Shown here piece after piece: positions 7,934 through 13,786 of a stretch of DNA of 15,066 bases (within the stretch, counting starts at the first letter, position 1; every line of letters begins with the position of its first letter). The stretch covers positions 1 through 15,066 of the forward strand of contig JAITUS010000021.1 of NCBI GenBank assembly GCA_031286185.1, written 5' to 3'. Source of the DNA: Rickettsiales bacterium. Its GTDB lineage: Bacteria > Pseudomonadota > Alphaproteobacteria > Rickettsiales > Anaplasmataceae. The notes under the pieces are model-generated. The model searched no databases. It was given only the letters and a program-made list of their open reading frames with translations, and was not told the DNA's origin. Made by a program: the position numbers and the translations under genes.

Positions 7934-8009
7934 TGTCATTCCAGCGCCCCTCCTCCTGTCATTCCAGTGCCTCCTTTTTTGTCATCCCAGTGTTCGACGC
8001 TGGGATCCA
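7934..8009. repeat. Wolbachia palindromic element with two extra 23-base half copies
   Basis: A hairpin at 7984-8006 pairs ATCCCAGTGT with ACGCTGGGAT around a TCG loop (10 bp, one G-T pair). It belongs to the short TCATCCCAG...CTGGGATCC palindromes scattered through Wolbachia and Rickettsia genomes. Upstream, its left arm TGTCATYCCAG is repeated at 7934, 7957 and 7980, exactly 23 bases apart. Only the third copy has a right arm. A short open frame crosses the element, but I take it as a by-product of the repeat. Confidence 0.7.
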
Positions 8010-8034
8010 GGATACTACTTTAGTAATAAATATT

Positions 8035-8212
8035 TAAGAAATTTACTAAATAGGGAAAAAGGCAAAGAAGCCCTGGTCAATATTTCTTTTAAAACATTGG
8101 CATCTTTTAAGTCTTAAACGCTGCAATCTAGCTGCTTTTAAACTACAACTAACCTTGGCTTAAACGTTAAGAAATTTACTAAGTAGAAAAAAAGGCAAAA
8201 GAAATCCCGTGG
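8035..8212. repeat. Pair of about 42-base direct repeats in non-coding spacer
   Basis: TAAGAAATTTACTAAATAG, followed by an A-rich run and GGCAAAGAAGCCC (8035-8073), recurs with a few changes at 8168-8208. CTTAAACG occurs three times between 8114 and 8268. The 949-base stretch 7680-8628 contains no intact gene that I can recognise. It consists of the transposase remnant, the palindromic element, these repeats, a small hairpin and one copy of a longer dispersed repeat. In 7821-7933 I see nothing specific. Confidence 0.6.
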
Positions 8213-8301
8213 TAGAAGTTGCTCACTCTCTAATCCTGCAAATTGGCGTACTATACTGTCTTAAACGACTTATAAGCGCGTCTCAGCTTGTATAGGCAGA
8301 A

Positions 8302-8317
8302 ACCTAGAAGTCTAGGT
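8302..8317. repeat. Perfect short hairpin
   Basis: ACCTAGA and TCTAGGT form a perfect 7-bp stem around a two-base loop. There is no T-run directly after it, so it is not an obvious terminator. It may be part of a conserved dispersed Wolbachia repeat or of an untranslated RNA. Confidence 0.5.
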
Positions 8318-8360
8318 GAATTAATAAAGACATGAGGTACACATAGTGCAAAAAATTAAA

Positions 8361-8478
8361 CATAAGACGCCAACTACGTGATACTTTCGTCGTTTAATCT
8401 GCACAGATTGAAGCTAAATAAATAGCTCCAGTATCATAATAAGGGGAGTGGCAAGATTTGTCAAGTAGTTTTTTGTTC
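8361..8478 (+). repeat. Dispersed repeat, copy A (inverted relative to the window's right end)
   Basis: This stretch matches the reverse complement of 14945-15066. Shared blocks in the same order are CATRAGACGCCAA, TTAATCT, GATTG, TAAATAAATAGCT, CAGTA and TTGTCAAGTAGTTTTTT, with mismatches and small gaps between. It has no open frame. The two copies lie about 6.5 kb apart in opposite orientation. Confidence 0.75.
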
Positions 8479-8578
8479 TGTTTCTGTGGCTAAAAAATCT
8501 GAATTCAGCCGGCTGCGCATAGTTGGTGACAGCTTAGAAAATAGATTTTAAGCTCAAAATTATACCTAAAAAAATAAC

Positions 8579-8607
8579 TTGACTGTATATGCTAGATTTA
8601 TTATTGA
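8579..8607 (+). promoter_or_regulatory. Candidate promoter for the membrane repeat protein
   Basis: TTGACT (8579-8584) is a good -35. The best -10 match, TATTAT (8599-8604), is only 14 bases away, while correctly spaced sequence (TATTGA, 8602-8607) is weak, so the exact -10 is uncertain. Confidence 0.4.
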
Positions 8608-8617
8608 TCTCATTAAA

Positions 8618-8623
8618 GGAGGG
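8618..8623 (+). promoter_or_regulatory. Strong Shine-Dalgarno site
   Basis: GGAGGG, preceded by AAA, lies five bases before the ATG at 8629 and supports that start. Confidence 0.75.
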
Positions 8624-8628
8624 TTATT

Positions 8629-9138
8629 ATGAATACAAGCATATGGAAGTGGGGAAACACAGCGCACATAACAAAAATGAGCATTGAAGGTACAGTTGCA
8701 CTTGCGTCTTTAGCGGCAGCAATAACAACGGTATTAATTGCTACTAATATAGTTGCTGTACCTGAGTCTTTGGCGTTTATTAGCACAATTGTTAATCCTA
8801 TTGGAATTGCAGTTCTATTTATTGCTGCTATATACTTTGCTACACTGGCTTATTGTTCGTATAAGCAAATGCACAAGAATGAAGAAATAGGTGAAGCTAA
8901 GACATCTAGAGGTGCTGGAGAATTTGAAGCGAAAATCGCAGATTTAGCTACTAAAACTGAGCTAAGTACAAAAGCTGATAAGACTGAAGTTGAAGTAAAA
9001 ATCGCCGGTTTAACCTCTAAAGCTGACCTAAGTGCAAAAGCTGGCAAGACCGAAGTTGTACCAACAGTACTCAAACTGTCTGAAAATGATGTTAAGCAAC
9101 TTAAACAGATTCTCGGTTTACAAGAGCAAGTAACTTGA
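8629..9138 (+). CDS. Two-pass membrane protein with 22-residue tandem repeats, unknown function
   Basis: I do not recognise a named family. The 169-residue protein has two hydrophobic segments at about 22-45 and 50-76, then a charged tail that would lie on one side of the membrane. Residues 102-123 and 124-145 form a 22-residue tandem repeat of the pattern KIA(D/G)L..K..LS.KA.KTEV, rich in Ala, Lys, Thr and Glu. This resembles the helical, coiled-coil-like repeats of phage tail-fibre or DUF1640-type proteins. A last helix (150-164) follows. Its strong ribosome-binding site, isolated position in a repeat-rich island and terminator-like hairpin after the stop suggest an independent accessory gene. 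A membrane-tethered oligomerising or adaptor protein is one possibility, but this is inference only. Confidence 0.75.
   Translation: MNTSIWKWGNTAHITKMSIEGTVALASLAAAITTVLIATNIVAVPESLAFISTIVNPIGIAVLFIAAIYFATLAYCSYKQMHKNEEIGEAKTSRGAGEFEAKIADLATKTELSTKADKTEVEVKIAGLTSKADLSAKAGKTEVVPTVLKLSENDVKQLKQILGLQEQVT
8932..9063 (+). repeat. 66-base tandem repeat (two units)
   Basis: The units at 8932-8997 and 8998-9063 both start AAAATCGC and share TAAAGCT/TAAAACT, CTAAGT and AAAAGCTG blocks at matching positions. They encode the two 22-residue units of the membrane protein and are clearly more diverged than the ankyrin units at 7351-7511. Confidence 0.7.
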
Positions 9139-9149
9139 CCTGTTACAAA

Positions 9150-9166
9150 AGGTAGATTTTCTACCT
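9150..9166. terminator. Bidirectional terminator-like hairpin between convergent genes
   Basis: AGGTAGA (9150-9156) and TCTACCT (9160-9166) form a perfect 7-bp stem with a TTT loop. A pyrimidine-rich tail (CTTTCCTTT) follows on the plus strand and TTTTGT on the minus strand. It lies between the membrane protein stop and the ribD stop, as expected for a shared terminator. Confidence 0.6.
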
Positions 9167-9192
9167 CTTTCCTTTATTCAAGCATATAAAAG

Positions 9193-10275
9193 CTACCATA
9201 ATCTATCCCAAATCTCGACTATATCCTCATCAAAGTCTATTACTTCTGCTTTTTTGAATCGGTGGCAGTTGTTGATAGATTGAATTCCTAAATCTCCTAC
9301 AAAAGGGATGGCATCATTGCCTAGAATTTTACCGCTGCGGCAGATTATCAGCCTGTCGATTAAATTATGCTTCAGTAGCTCTGTGATTAGCGTTCCTCCA
9401 CCTTCAACTAATAACCTTGTTATGCCAACCTCTGAAACAAGTTTTGATGCCGTGTCTTTTAGGCAGACTTTGCCTGCACTGTTTGAATTAACTACTAGAC
9501 AGTCAATGTTTTTTATTTTTCCCTCCACTTCTTTATTTGTGATCACCCAAGTTGTTACTTTGTCTGCAGTCTTTGCAATATTGTGCTCTTCTTTCAATTT
9601 TCCCTGGCTATCTATAATTAGTCTTATGGGTGACCTATCTTCAAGTTTTGGTAATCTGCAAGTCAAAAGTGGATCATCATTAACGAGGGTATTACTGCCA
9701 ATCATAATTGCATCATATTTTGCTCTAAGCTCATGTACCCAATTCCTTGTGTTTTCGCTTGTTATCCATTTGCTATCACCTGTAAATGTTGCGATTTTTC
9801 CGTCAAGAGTTGTTGCAATTTTGCAAGCTGTAAATGGTCTGTGTAATTTCCGAGTGGTGAAGAAGCCGATATTCAATTTTTCTGCCTTCTCTTGCATAAT
9901 TCCTTGTTTCACTTCAATTCCTGCTTCCTTTAGAGCTTTAATGCCTCCACCTAAAACTCTTGTGTCGGGGTCGATTGTTGCAATCACTACCCTTTTTATT
10001 CCAGCTCTTGTGATTTCCGTGGTGCAAGGTTCTGTAACTCCAAAATGGCAGCATGGCTCAAGAGTAACGTACATAGTTGCGCCGTGAGTTGAATCTTTAG
10101 CACTTTGCAAAGCAACTACTTCTGCATGTGGGCGCCCGCCGACTCCTGTATGGCCCTCACCAACTACCACACCATCTTTTGCAATGACACACCCAACAGC
10201 AGGATTTGGTGCAACCCTTCCGAGGGTTTTTTCAGCAAGCTTTAGTGCCATTGACATGAAATGATCGTCGGTCAT
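9193..10275 (-). CDS. ribD: Riboflavin biosynthesis bifunctional deaminase/reductase RibD
   Basis: RibD deaminates the pyrimidine product of GTP cyclohydrolase II and then reduces its ribose side chain, two early steps of riboflavin synthesis. The 360-residue protein has both domains. The N-terminal zinc deaminase has His50 and Glu52 (RPHAEVVAL) and Cys75 and Cys84 (PCCHFGVTEPC). The C-terminal NADPH-dependent reductase (about 146-360) shows KIATTLDGKIAT, a TGDSKWITS motif, GSNTLVNDDPLLTCR and LLVEGGGTL. Its start is fixed by a one-base overlap with the dgt stop (TAATG), suggesting translational coupling. Riboflavin provisioning to insect hosts is known for some Wolbachia. This gene is intact, but the other rib genes are outside the window. 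Confidence 0.95.
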   Translation of the reverse strand: MTDDHFMSMALKLAEKTLGRVAPNPAVGCVIAKDGVVVGEGHTGVGGRPHAEVVALQSAKDSTHGATMYVTLEPCCHFGVTEPCTTEITRAGIKRVVIATIDPDTRVLGGGIKALKEAGIEVKQGIMQEKAEKLNIGFFTTRKLHRPFTACKIATTLDGKIATFTGDSKWITSENTRNWVHELRAKYDAIMIGSNTLVNDDPLLTCRLPKLEDRSPIRLIIDSQGKLKEEHNIAKTADKVTTWVITNKEVEGKIKNIDCLVVNSNSAGKVCLKDTASKLVSEVGITRLLVEGGGTLITELLKHNLIDRLIICRSGKILGNDAIPFVGDLGIQSINNCHRFKKAEVIDFDEDIVEIWDRLW

Positions 10276-11474
10276 TAGAAAGAAGTCATTTCATATGAGG
10301 TATCAAAAATTCTTCTATGCTCGTGTATGGCAAATCTGTCTGTCATACCCGAAATGTAGTCGCATATTACTACTGAACGCTGGAATTTATAAGAAAGCTT
10401 GTTCCACTCTGTGGGCAATAACCCTGGGTTTTCATAAAAACATTGAAAGAGCTCCTGTACTATACGTTTTGCTTTGTTCATCGTTCTGTTCAATTTATAG
10501 CTTCTATATATTTTTTCCATGTTGAATTTTTTCATTTCTTTTGTGGCATTTGCAACTTCTGGTGAAAATGTAACTAGCATCTTATTTAAACCTCTTACGT
10601 CCTCTACGCTTTTTATTTTATAATCTTCAATATTTTTTTTAGCCTGAGAAACAACGTCACTTATCATAATTCCTATAGTTCTACTCAGTGATTCATGTAT
10701 AAGTTTGCTCTGAGATAGTTTTGAATATTGGCTTTTTACATCTTTAAATGTGCCTCCGATTAAAGGAATATCGAGCAAATCTTCTACAGTTACTAAATTT
10801 GCCCTGAGTGCGTCATCAAGATCATGGACACCGTAAGCAATATCATCAGCAATTGAGGCAACTTGTGCTTCAACGCTTGAGAATTCTTCAAGTTTTAGGT
10901 CGTATTTTTCATTATATTCTAGCAATAGTTGATTATTTGTGTGGGATACTGCATTCTGACCAAGCAAGGGACCGTTATGCTTTGCAACGCCTTCAATAAC
11001 TTCCCAACTTAGATTCATACCATCAAAGTCAGCATGTTTTTGCTCAAGATAAGTTAAAATCCTTATAGCCTGAACGTTATGGTCAAATTCATACTTCTCG
11101 CCATCAAGATTCAAATCTTGAACTGACTTCTTTAGAGCATCCTCCCCTGTGTGGCCAAATGGAGGATGACCAAGGTCGTGTGCAAGCGCTATGCATTCAG
11201 TAATATCCTCATATAAACCGAGTCTACGTGCAATAGATCTTGCAATTTGTGCAACTTCAAGGCTATGAGTAAGCCGAGTGCGATAGTAGTCGTGCTCATA
11301 ATTGATAAAAACCTGTGTTTTGTATTCCAATTTTCTAAACGCATTAGAGTGAATAATGCGATCCCTATCACGCTGAAAACAGCTGCGGTTTTCATCTTCT
11401 GGCTCTTTAAAATATCTTCCTCTTGTTTTACTTGGGAAACACGCATAACTTAATAGAAAATTATTGTTTGACAT
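10275..11474 (-). CDS. dgt: dGTPase-like HD-domain triphosphohydrolase
   Basis: Proteins of this family hydrolyse dNTPs, classically dGTP, to the deoxynucleoside and triphosphate, and so shape the dNTP pool. The 399-residue protein carries the complete metal site: His70 in TRLTHSLEVAQIAR, His99-Asp100 in ALAHDLGHPPFGHTGE, with His103 and His108 nearby, and a later Asp at 210/211 in ADDIAYGVHDLDDAL. The N-terminal RDRDRIIHSNAFRKLEYKTQV is also typical. The length matches the alphaproteobacterial 'dGTPase-like' group rather than the about 500-residue enterobacterial Dgt, so substrate specificity is uncertain. It is the first gene of a pair with ribD and is divergent from the Fe-S carrier gene, with less than 50 bases between the start codons. 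Confidence 0.93.
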   Translation of the reverse strand: MSNNNFLLSYACFPSKTRGRYFKEPEDENRSCFQRDRDRIIHSNAFRKLEYKTQVFINYEHDYYRTRLTHSLEVAQIARSIARRLGLYEDITECIALAHDLGHPPFGHTGEDALKKSVQDLNLDGEKYEFDHNVQAIRILTYLEQKHADFDGMNLSWEVIEGVAKHNGPLLGQNAVSHTNNQLLLEYNEKYDLKLEEFSSVEAQVASIADDIAYGVHDLDDALRANLVTVEDLLDIPLIGGTFKDVKSQYSKLSQSKLIHESLSRTIGIMISDVVSQAKKNIEDYKIKSVEDVRGLNKMLVTFSPEVANATKEMKKFNMEKIYRSYKLNRTMNKAKRIVQELFQCFYENPGLLPTEWNKLSYKFQRSVVICDYISGMTDRFAIHEHRRIFDTSYEMTSF

Positions 11475-11487
11475 GTAAAATTTCTAC

Positions 11488-11493
11488 TATAAT
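11488..11493 (+). promoter_or_regulatory. Candidate -10 box for the Fe-S carrier gene
   Basis: A perfect TATAAT lies 28 bases before the ATG at 11522. A perfect TTGACA is present at 11468-11473, overlapping the dgt start codon on the other strand, but the spacing is only 14 bases. The two divergent genes must share this small control region. Confidence 0.45.
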
Positions 11494-11521
11494 AAATTAT
11501 CAATAATAAACGGTAGTGACT

Positions 11522-11971
11522 ATGTCAACAGATTACAATATTAACTTGACTGACAATGCGTTAAAGAAAATCCACTCCCTTGTAGAGCAGGAAGAGGACA
11601 AAAGTTCTGTTTTGCGGGTTGCAGTTTCAGGTGGTGGATGTTCTGGCTTCAAGTATAATTTTCTTATAGATCAAATAAATAAAAGTCTATCTTTGAGTGA
11701 CGACGACGATGATGAATTTGATGACGACGATGATGACGATTATGAAGAAAGCGAGGATTATAGAGGCCATTCTAGCTTTAGCAGGAAAAGCAAAGATATA
11801 GTAATTAACGACGAAAATGGAAACCCTGTATTAATGGTTGATAATTGTTCGGCGAAATTTTTAAATAACTCAGTTATAGATTATACTGAAGATCTAAGTG
11901 GTTCTGGGTTTCAAATAAAAAATGCTCTCGCTAAGTCTCAATGTGGGTGTGGTAACAGCTTCTCAGTTTAA
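11522..11971 (+). CDS. erpA: A-type Fe-S carrier (IscA/ErpA/HesB family) with an aspartate-rich insertion
   Basis: A-type carriers take up Fe-S clusters and insert them into target apoproteins. Counted from the ATG at 11522, the 149-residue protein has the three family cysteines, Cys40 (GGGCSGFKYNF) and Cys141 and Cys143 (QCGCGNSF), and the NGNPVLMVDN and GFQIKNA strands. I prefer this ATG to the in-frame GTG two codons earlier (11516). Family members are usually about 105-120 residues. Here residues from about 58 to 92 contain an extra loop with 13 Asp and several Glu, encoded by GAY repeats (11699-11761), followed by a Ser/Arg-rich patch. Whether it is ErpA or IscA cannot be settled from the sequence. 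lolD follows 32 bases downstream. A cysteine desulfurase at 13787 acts in the same pathway. Confidence 0.88.
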   Translation: MSTDYNINLTDNALKKIHSLVEQEEDKSSVLRVAVSGGGCSGFKYNFLIDQINKSLSLSDDDDDEFDDDDDDDYEESEDYRGHSSFSRKSKDIVINDENGNPVLMVDNCSAKFLNNSVIDYTEDLSGSGFQIKNALAKSQCGCGNSFSV

Positions 11972-12003
11972 TTATTACCGGATACCTCCTAGGCCTTTTC
12001 AAC

Positions 12004-12678
12004 ATGGGTGGTGATGTAGCACTAGAGCTAACTTCTGTAGATAAGAGCTTCAAAGAAGCTCCTGCTGTTATAAAAGATATAAATCTAAGGGTCGCGAAAG
12101 GACAAGTAGTTGCATTGATTGGCAGTTCAGGGTCAGGAAAAACAACTATATTGCAAATTGCAGGTTTATTGGATAAGCCGACTTCAGGTATAGTAACGAT
12201 AGATGGAGTAAATTGTACACAAGCCAGCAATAAACATAAAACTCATATAAGAAGAAGTTTTCTGAGCTTTGTTTATCAATTTCACTATTTGTTACAGGAG
12301 TTATCGGTATTGGAAAATGTTATGCTTCCTCAGCTTATTGCGGGAAGGAGCAAAACTGAGGCAATAAAAAATGCGCAGACAATGTTGGAAAAATTTGGTC
12401 TGGAAGACAAAGCAAGTAGTATGATATCTGAAATTTCTGGCGGGGAGAGGCAAAGAGTTGCAATTGCAAGAAGCGTTGTAAATTCCCCAAGGCTTTTACT
12501 TGCAGATGAACCAACGGGGAATTTAGATCCAACAAATTCTTTGAATGTGTTTTTGCCGTTATATTCGTATGTAAAGGAAAATAATAGCTCTATGCTTATA
12601 GTAACACATAACCACCTCCTTGCAGAAAAAGCAGACTGTATTTTACAGTTGAAGGATAGATCACTGGTAAAATTGTGA
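12004..12678 (+). CDS. lolD: Lipoprotein-releasing ABC transporter ATP-binding protein LolD
   Basis: LolD is the ATPase of the LolCDE complex, which extracts lipoproteins from the inner membrane and hands them to LolA for transport to the outer membrane. The 224-residue protein has all ABC motifs: Walker A GSSGSGKTT (40-48), the Q-loop in FVYQFHYLLQELSVLENVMLP with Gln92, signature ISGGERQRVAIARS (144-157), Walker B LLLADEPTGNLD (164-175) and the H-loop His202. The QFH(Y/H)LL segment followed by ENVMLP is characteristic of LolD. No membrane subunit (LolC/E) lies beside it, as is usual in Rickettsiales. It probably shares a transcript with the upstream Fe-S carrier gene. No Shine-Dalgarno sequence is visible before the ATG. 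Confidence 0.93.
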   Translation: MGGDVALELTSVDKSFKEAPAVIKDINLRVAKGQVVALIGSSGSGKTTILQIAGLLDKPTSGIVTIDGVNCTQASNKHKTHIRRSFLSFVYQFHYLLQELSVLENVMLPQLIAGRSKTEAIKNAQTMLEKFGLEDKASSMISEISGGERQRVAIARSVVNSPRLLLADEPTGNLDPTNSLNVFLPLYSYVKENNSSMLIVTHNHLLAEKADCILQLKDRSLVKL

Positions 12679-12688
12679 ATGGATGTAG

Positions 12689-12700
12689 TCTAGAACTAGA
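12689..12700. repeat. Small palindrome between convergent genes
   Basis: TCTAG-AA-CTAGA is a perfect inverted repeat in the 24-base gap between the lolD stop and the stop of the minus-strand lipoprotein gene. It could help to end transcripts from both sides but lacks a T-run. Confidence 0.35.
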
Positions 12701-12702
12701 AT

Positions 12703-12876
12703 CTATTGAGTTACTATCTTGTACTTACCTAACCAATGGTCATTAACAGGGTATAGCCTGCACGAAGTACTTTCATTGCCTTTTATACACGGACTTTTTA
12801 ACTTGCGTGACTTGCTTAGGAGACACCCTGATAGCATAGACGCAGTTAAAACAAGAAATAACAACTTCCTAAACAT
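12703..12876 (-). CDS. 57-residue lipoprotein with conserved-looking Cys/PVN-W motif (VirB7-size)
   Basis: This short frame on the minus strand starts with a textbook lipoprotein signal: positively charged MFRK, a hydrophobic core (LLFLVLTASM) and the lipobox LSGC, with Cys18 as the lipidated residue. The mature part has only 40 residues, with Cys30 (KSPC), Cys39 and an RLYPVNDHWLGKY segment. I recall similar small lipoproteins (SPC...C...PVNxxWL) in other Rickettsiales, including the DUF2706 type, and a VirB7-like lipoprotein has been proposed for the rickettsial type IV secretion system. Size, lipobox and a possible disulfide-forming cysteine fit that idea, but it is a hypothesis. The gene lies 52 bases downstream of the alpha/beta hydrolase on the same strand and ends 24 bases from lolD. 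An AAGG before the ATG is a weak ribosome-binding site. Confidence 0.75.
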   Translation of the reverse strand: MFRKLLFLVLTASMLSGCLLSKSRKLKSPCIKGNESTSCRLYPVNDHWLGKYKIVTQ

Positions 12877-12928
12877 AACAAAACCTTTTTGTTTATATTA
12901 CTACACTTATTTCTCTTGTTTGTAAAGA

Positions 12929-13627
12929 TTAAGCATACTCTCTTATTTTTACCTCTTTTTTGGTCTTTTGAGAAGAAATAGCTGCACTATTCAAGCGCAG
13001 TTTTATATAGTCGTCTATGATTTGAACTACCTCCTTTTCTTTATCTCTTAAGAAGTGATTAGTATCGTCTATAATGTGGTATTCCATATGGTCACTTTTT
13101 ACTGAGTTCATCAGCCTTTTTGCTAGTTCTGTTACATCGTTTTCTTCTGAGATTGTATCATTACTGCTTTGTATTATAAGCCCAGGAACCGGACAGGGAG
13201 AGAAAAAAGAGAAGTCGTACTTTGTTGCTGGAGGAGAAAGGGCAACAAAACCTACTACCTCAGGGCGGCGCATTGTCAATTGCATAGCTACCCATGCTCC
13301 GAAAGAAAACCCAACTATCCAAATTGGAACGTTACTAGGATTATGTTCTTGGAGCCAATCGATAGCTACTGCAGCATCAGTTAATTCCCCTATACCCTTA
13401 TCGAAAGTTCCGGTGGACTTTCCCACACCACGGAAGTTGATTTTCAATGCAGAAAAGCTGTTGTCGATAAAAGATGCGTATATATTATGTATTATTTTAC
13501 TATTCATATTGCCACCATATTGGGGGTGGTGGTGTAAAATTAACACAACTGGCGCGTTAGCTTCCCTACTTTGGTGATACTCACCTTCTATTTTTTTTGT
13601 TGCATTATTAAAAAAAACTTCTACCAC
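12929..13627 (-). CDS. Alpha/beta hydrolase of the COG2945 type
   Basis: The 232-residue protein has the alpha/beta-hydrolase fold. The nucleophile elbow is GFSFGAW with Ser108, and Asp157 (QSSNDTISEEND) and His191 (DDTNHF) complete the triad. LILHHHPQYGGNMNSKIIHN (29-48) and FRGVGKSTGTFDKGIGE (65-81) are typical of the COG2945 group of short hydrolases, for which no defined substrate is known. The last 30 residues are a charged extension. The start is a GTG, supported by AGGAG five bases upstream (complement of 13633-13637) and the family N-terminus. No signal peptide is present, so it should be cytoplasmic. The small lipoprotein gene follows 52 bases downstream and may be cotranscribed. The gene is divergent from the cysteine desulfurase. 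Confidence 0.88.
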   Translation of the reverse strand: MVEVFFNNATKKIEGEYHQSREANAPVVLILHHHPQYGGNMNSKIIHNIYASFIDNSFSALKINFRGVGKSTGTFDKGIGELTDAAVAIDWLQEHNPSNVPIWIVGFSFGAWVAMQLTMRRPEVVGFVALSPPATKYDFSFFSPCPVPGLIIQSSNDTISEENDVTELAKRLMNSVKSDHMEYHIIDDTNHFLRDKEKEVVQIIDDYIKLRLNSAAISSQKTKKEVKIREYA

Positions 13628-13688
13628 GGTAGCTCCTAATAAAAACCTGCTTGACAGACATCAACCAATGTAAATCGTGTATATATTA

Positions 13689-13717
13689 ATTATGTATTAA
13701 TTTTACTGTTTTTGCAA
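13689..13717 (-). promoter_or_regulatory. Promoter for the alpha/beta hydrolase
   Basis: On the minus strand TTGCAA (13712-13717) and CATAAT (13689-13694) are separated by exactly 17 bases. Transcription would start near 13682, about 55 bases before the GTG start codon. No equally good promoter is seen for the divergent desulfurase gene in the same 159-base spacer, although TTATAG at 13755-13760 could be a -10. Confidence 0.5.
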
Positions 13718-13786
13718 CAAGCTTTTTATCATGTTAAGCTAATATATATGACTGTTATAGCGAGTAGAAAGAGTTTTCCTAATTAA

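Noticed and set aside
7934..7990. CRISPR-like array from the 23-base spaced repeats
   Set aside because: The repeated part is only 11 bases, spacers are 12 bases and pyrimidine-rich, and no cas gene is present; it is a palindromic-element cluster.
7917..8117. 66-codon open frame in the spacer
   Set aside because: Its sequence is the translated palindromic element and neighbouring repeats, with no ribosome-binding site; not a credible gene.
9308..10087. Long plus-strand open frame (259 codons) inside ribD
   Set aside because: It lies antisense to a complete ribD with all catalytic motifs, shows no recognisable domain and has no promoter or ribosome-binding site; it is a shadow frame.
11974..12000. 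AGGAGG-like sequence on the minus strand upstream of lolD
   Set aside because: No open frame of usable length starts downstream of it on that strand, so it is a chance match.
12719..12925. Plus-strand frame of 68 codons starting with TTG
   Set aside because: It is antisense to the small lipoprotein gene, whose lipobox and signal peptide are much stronger evidence for the minus strand.
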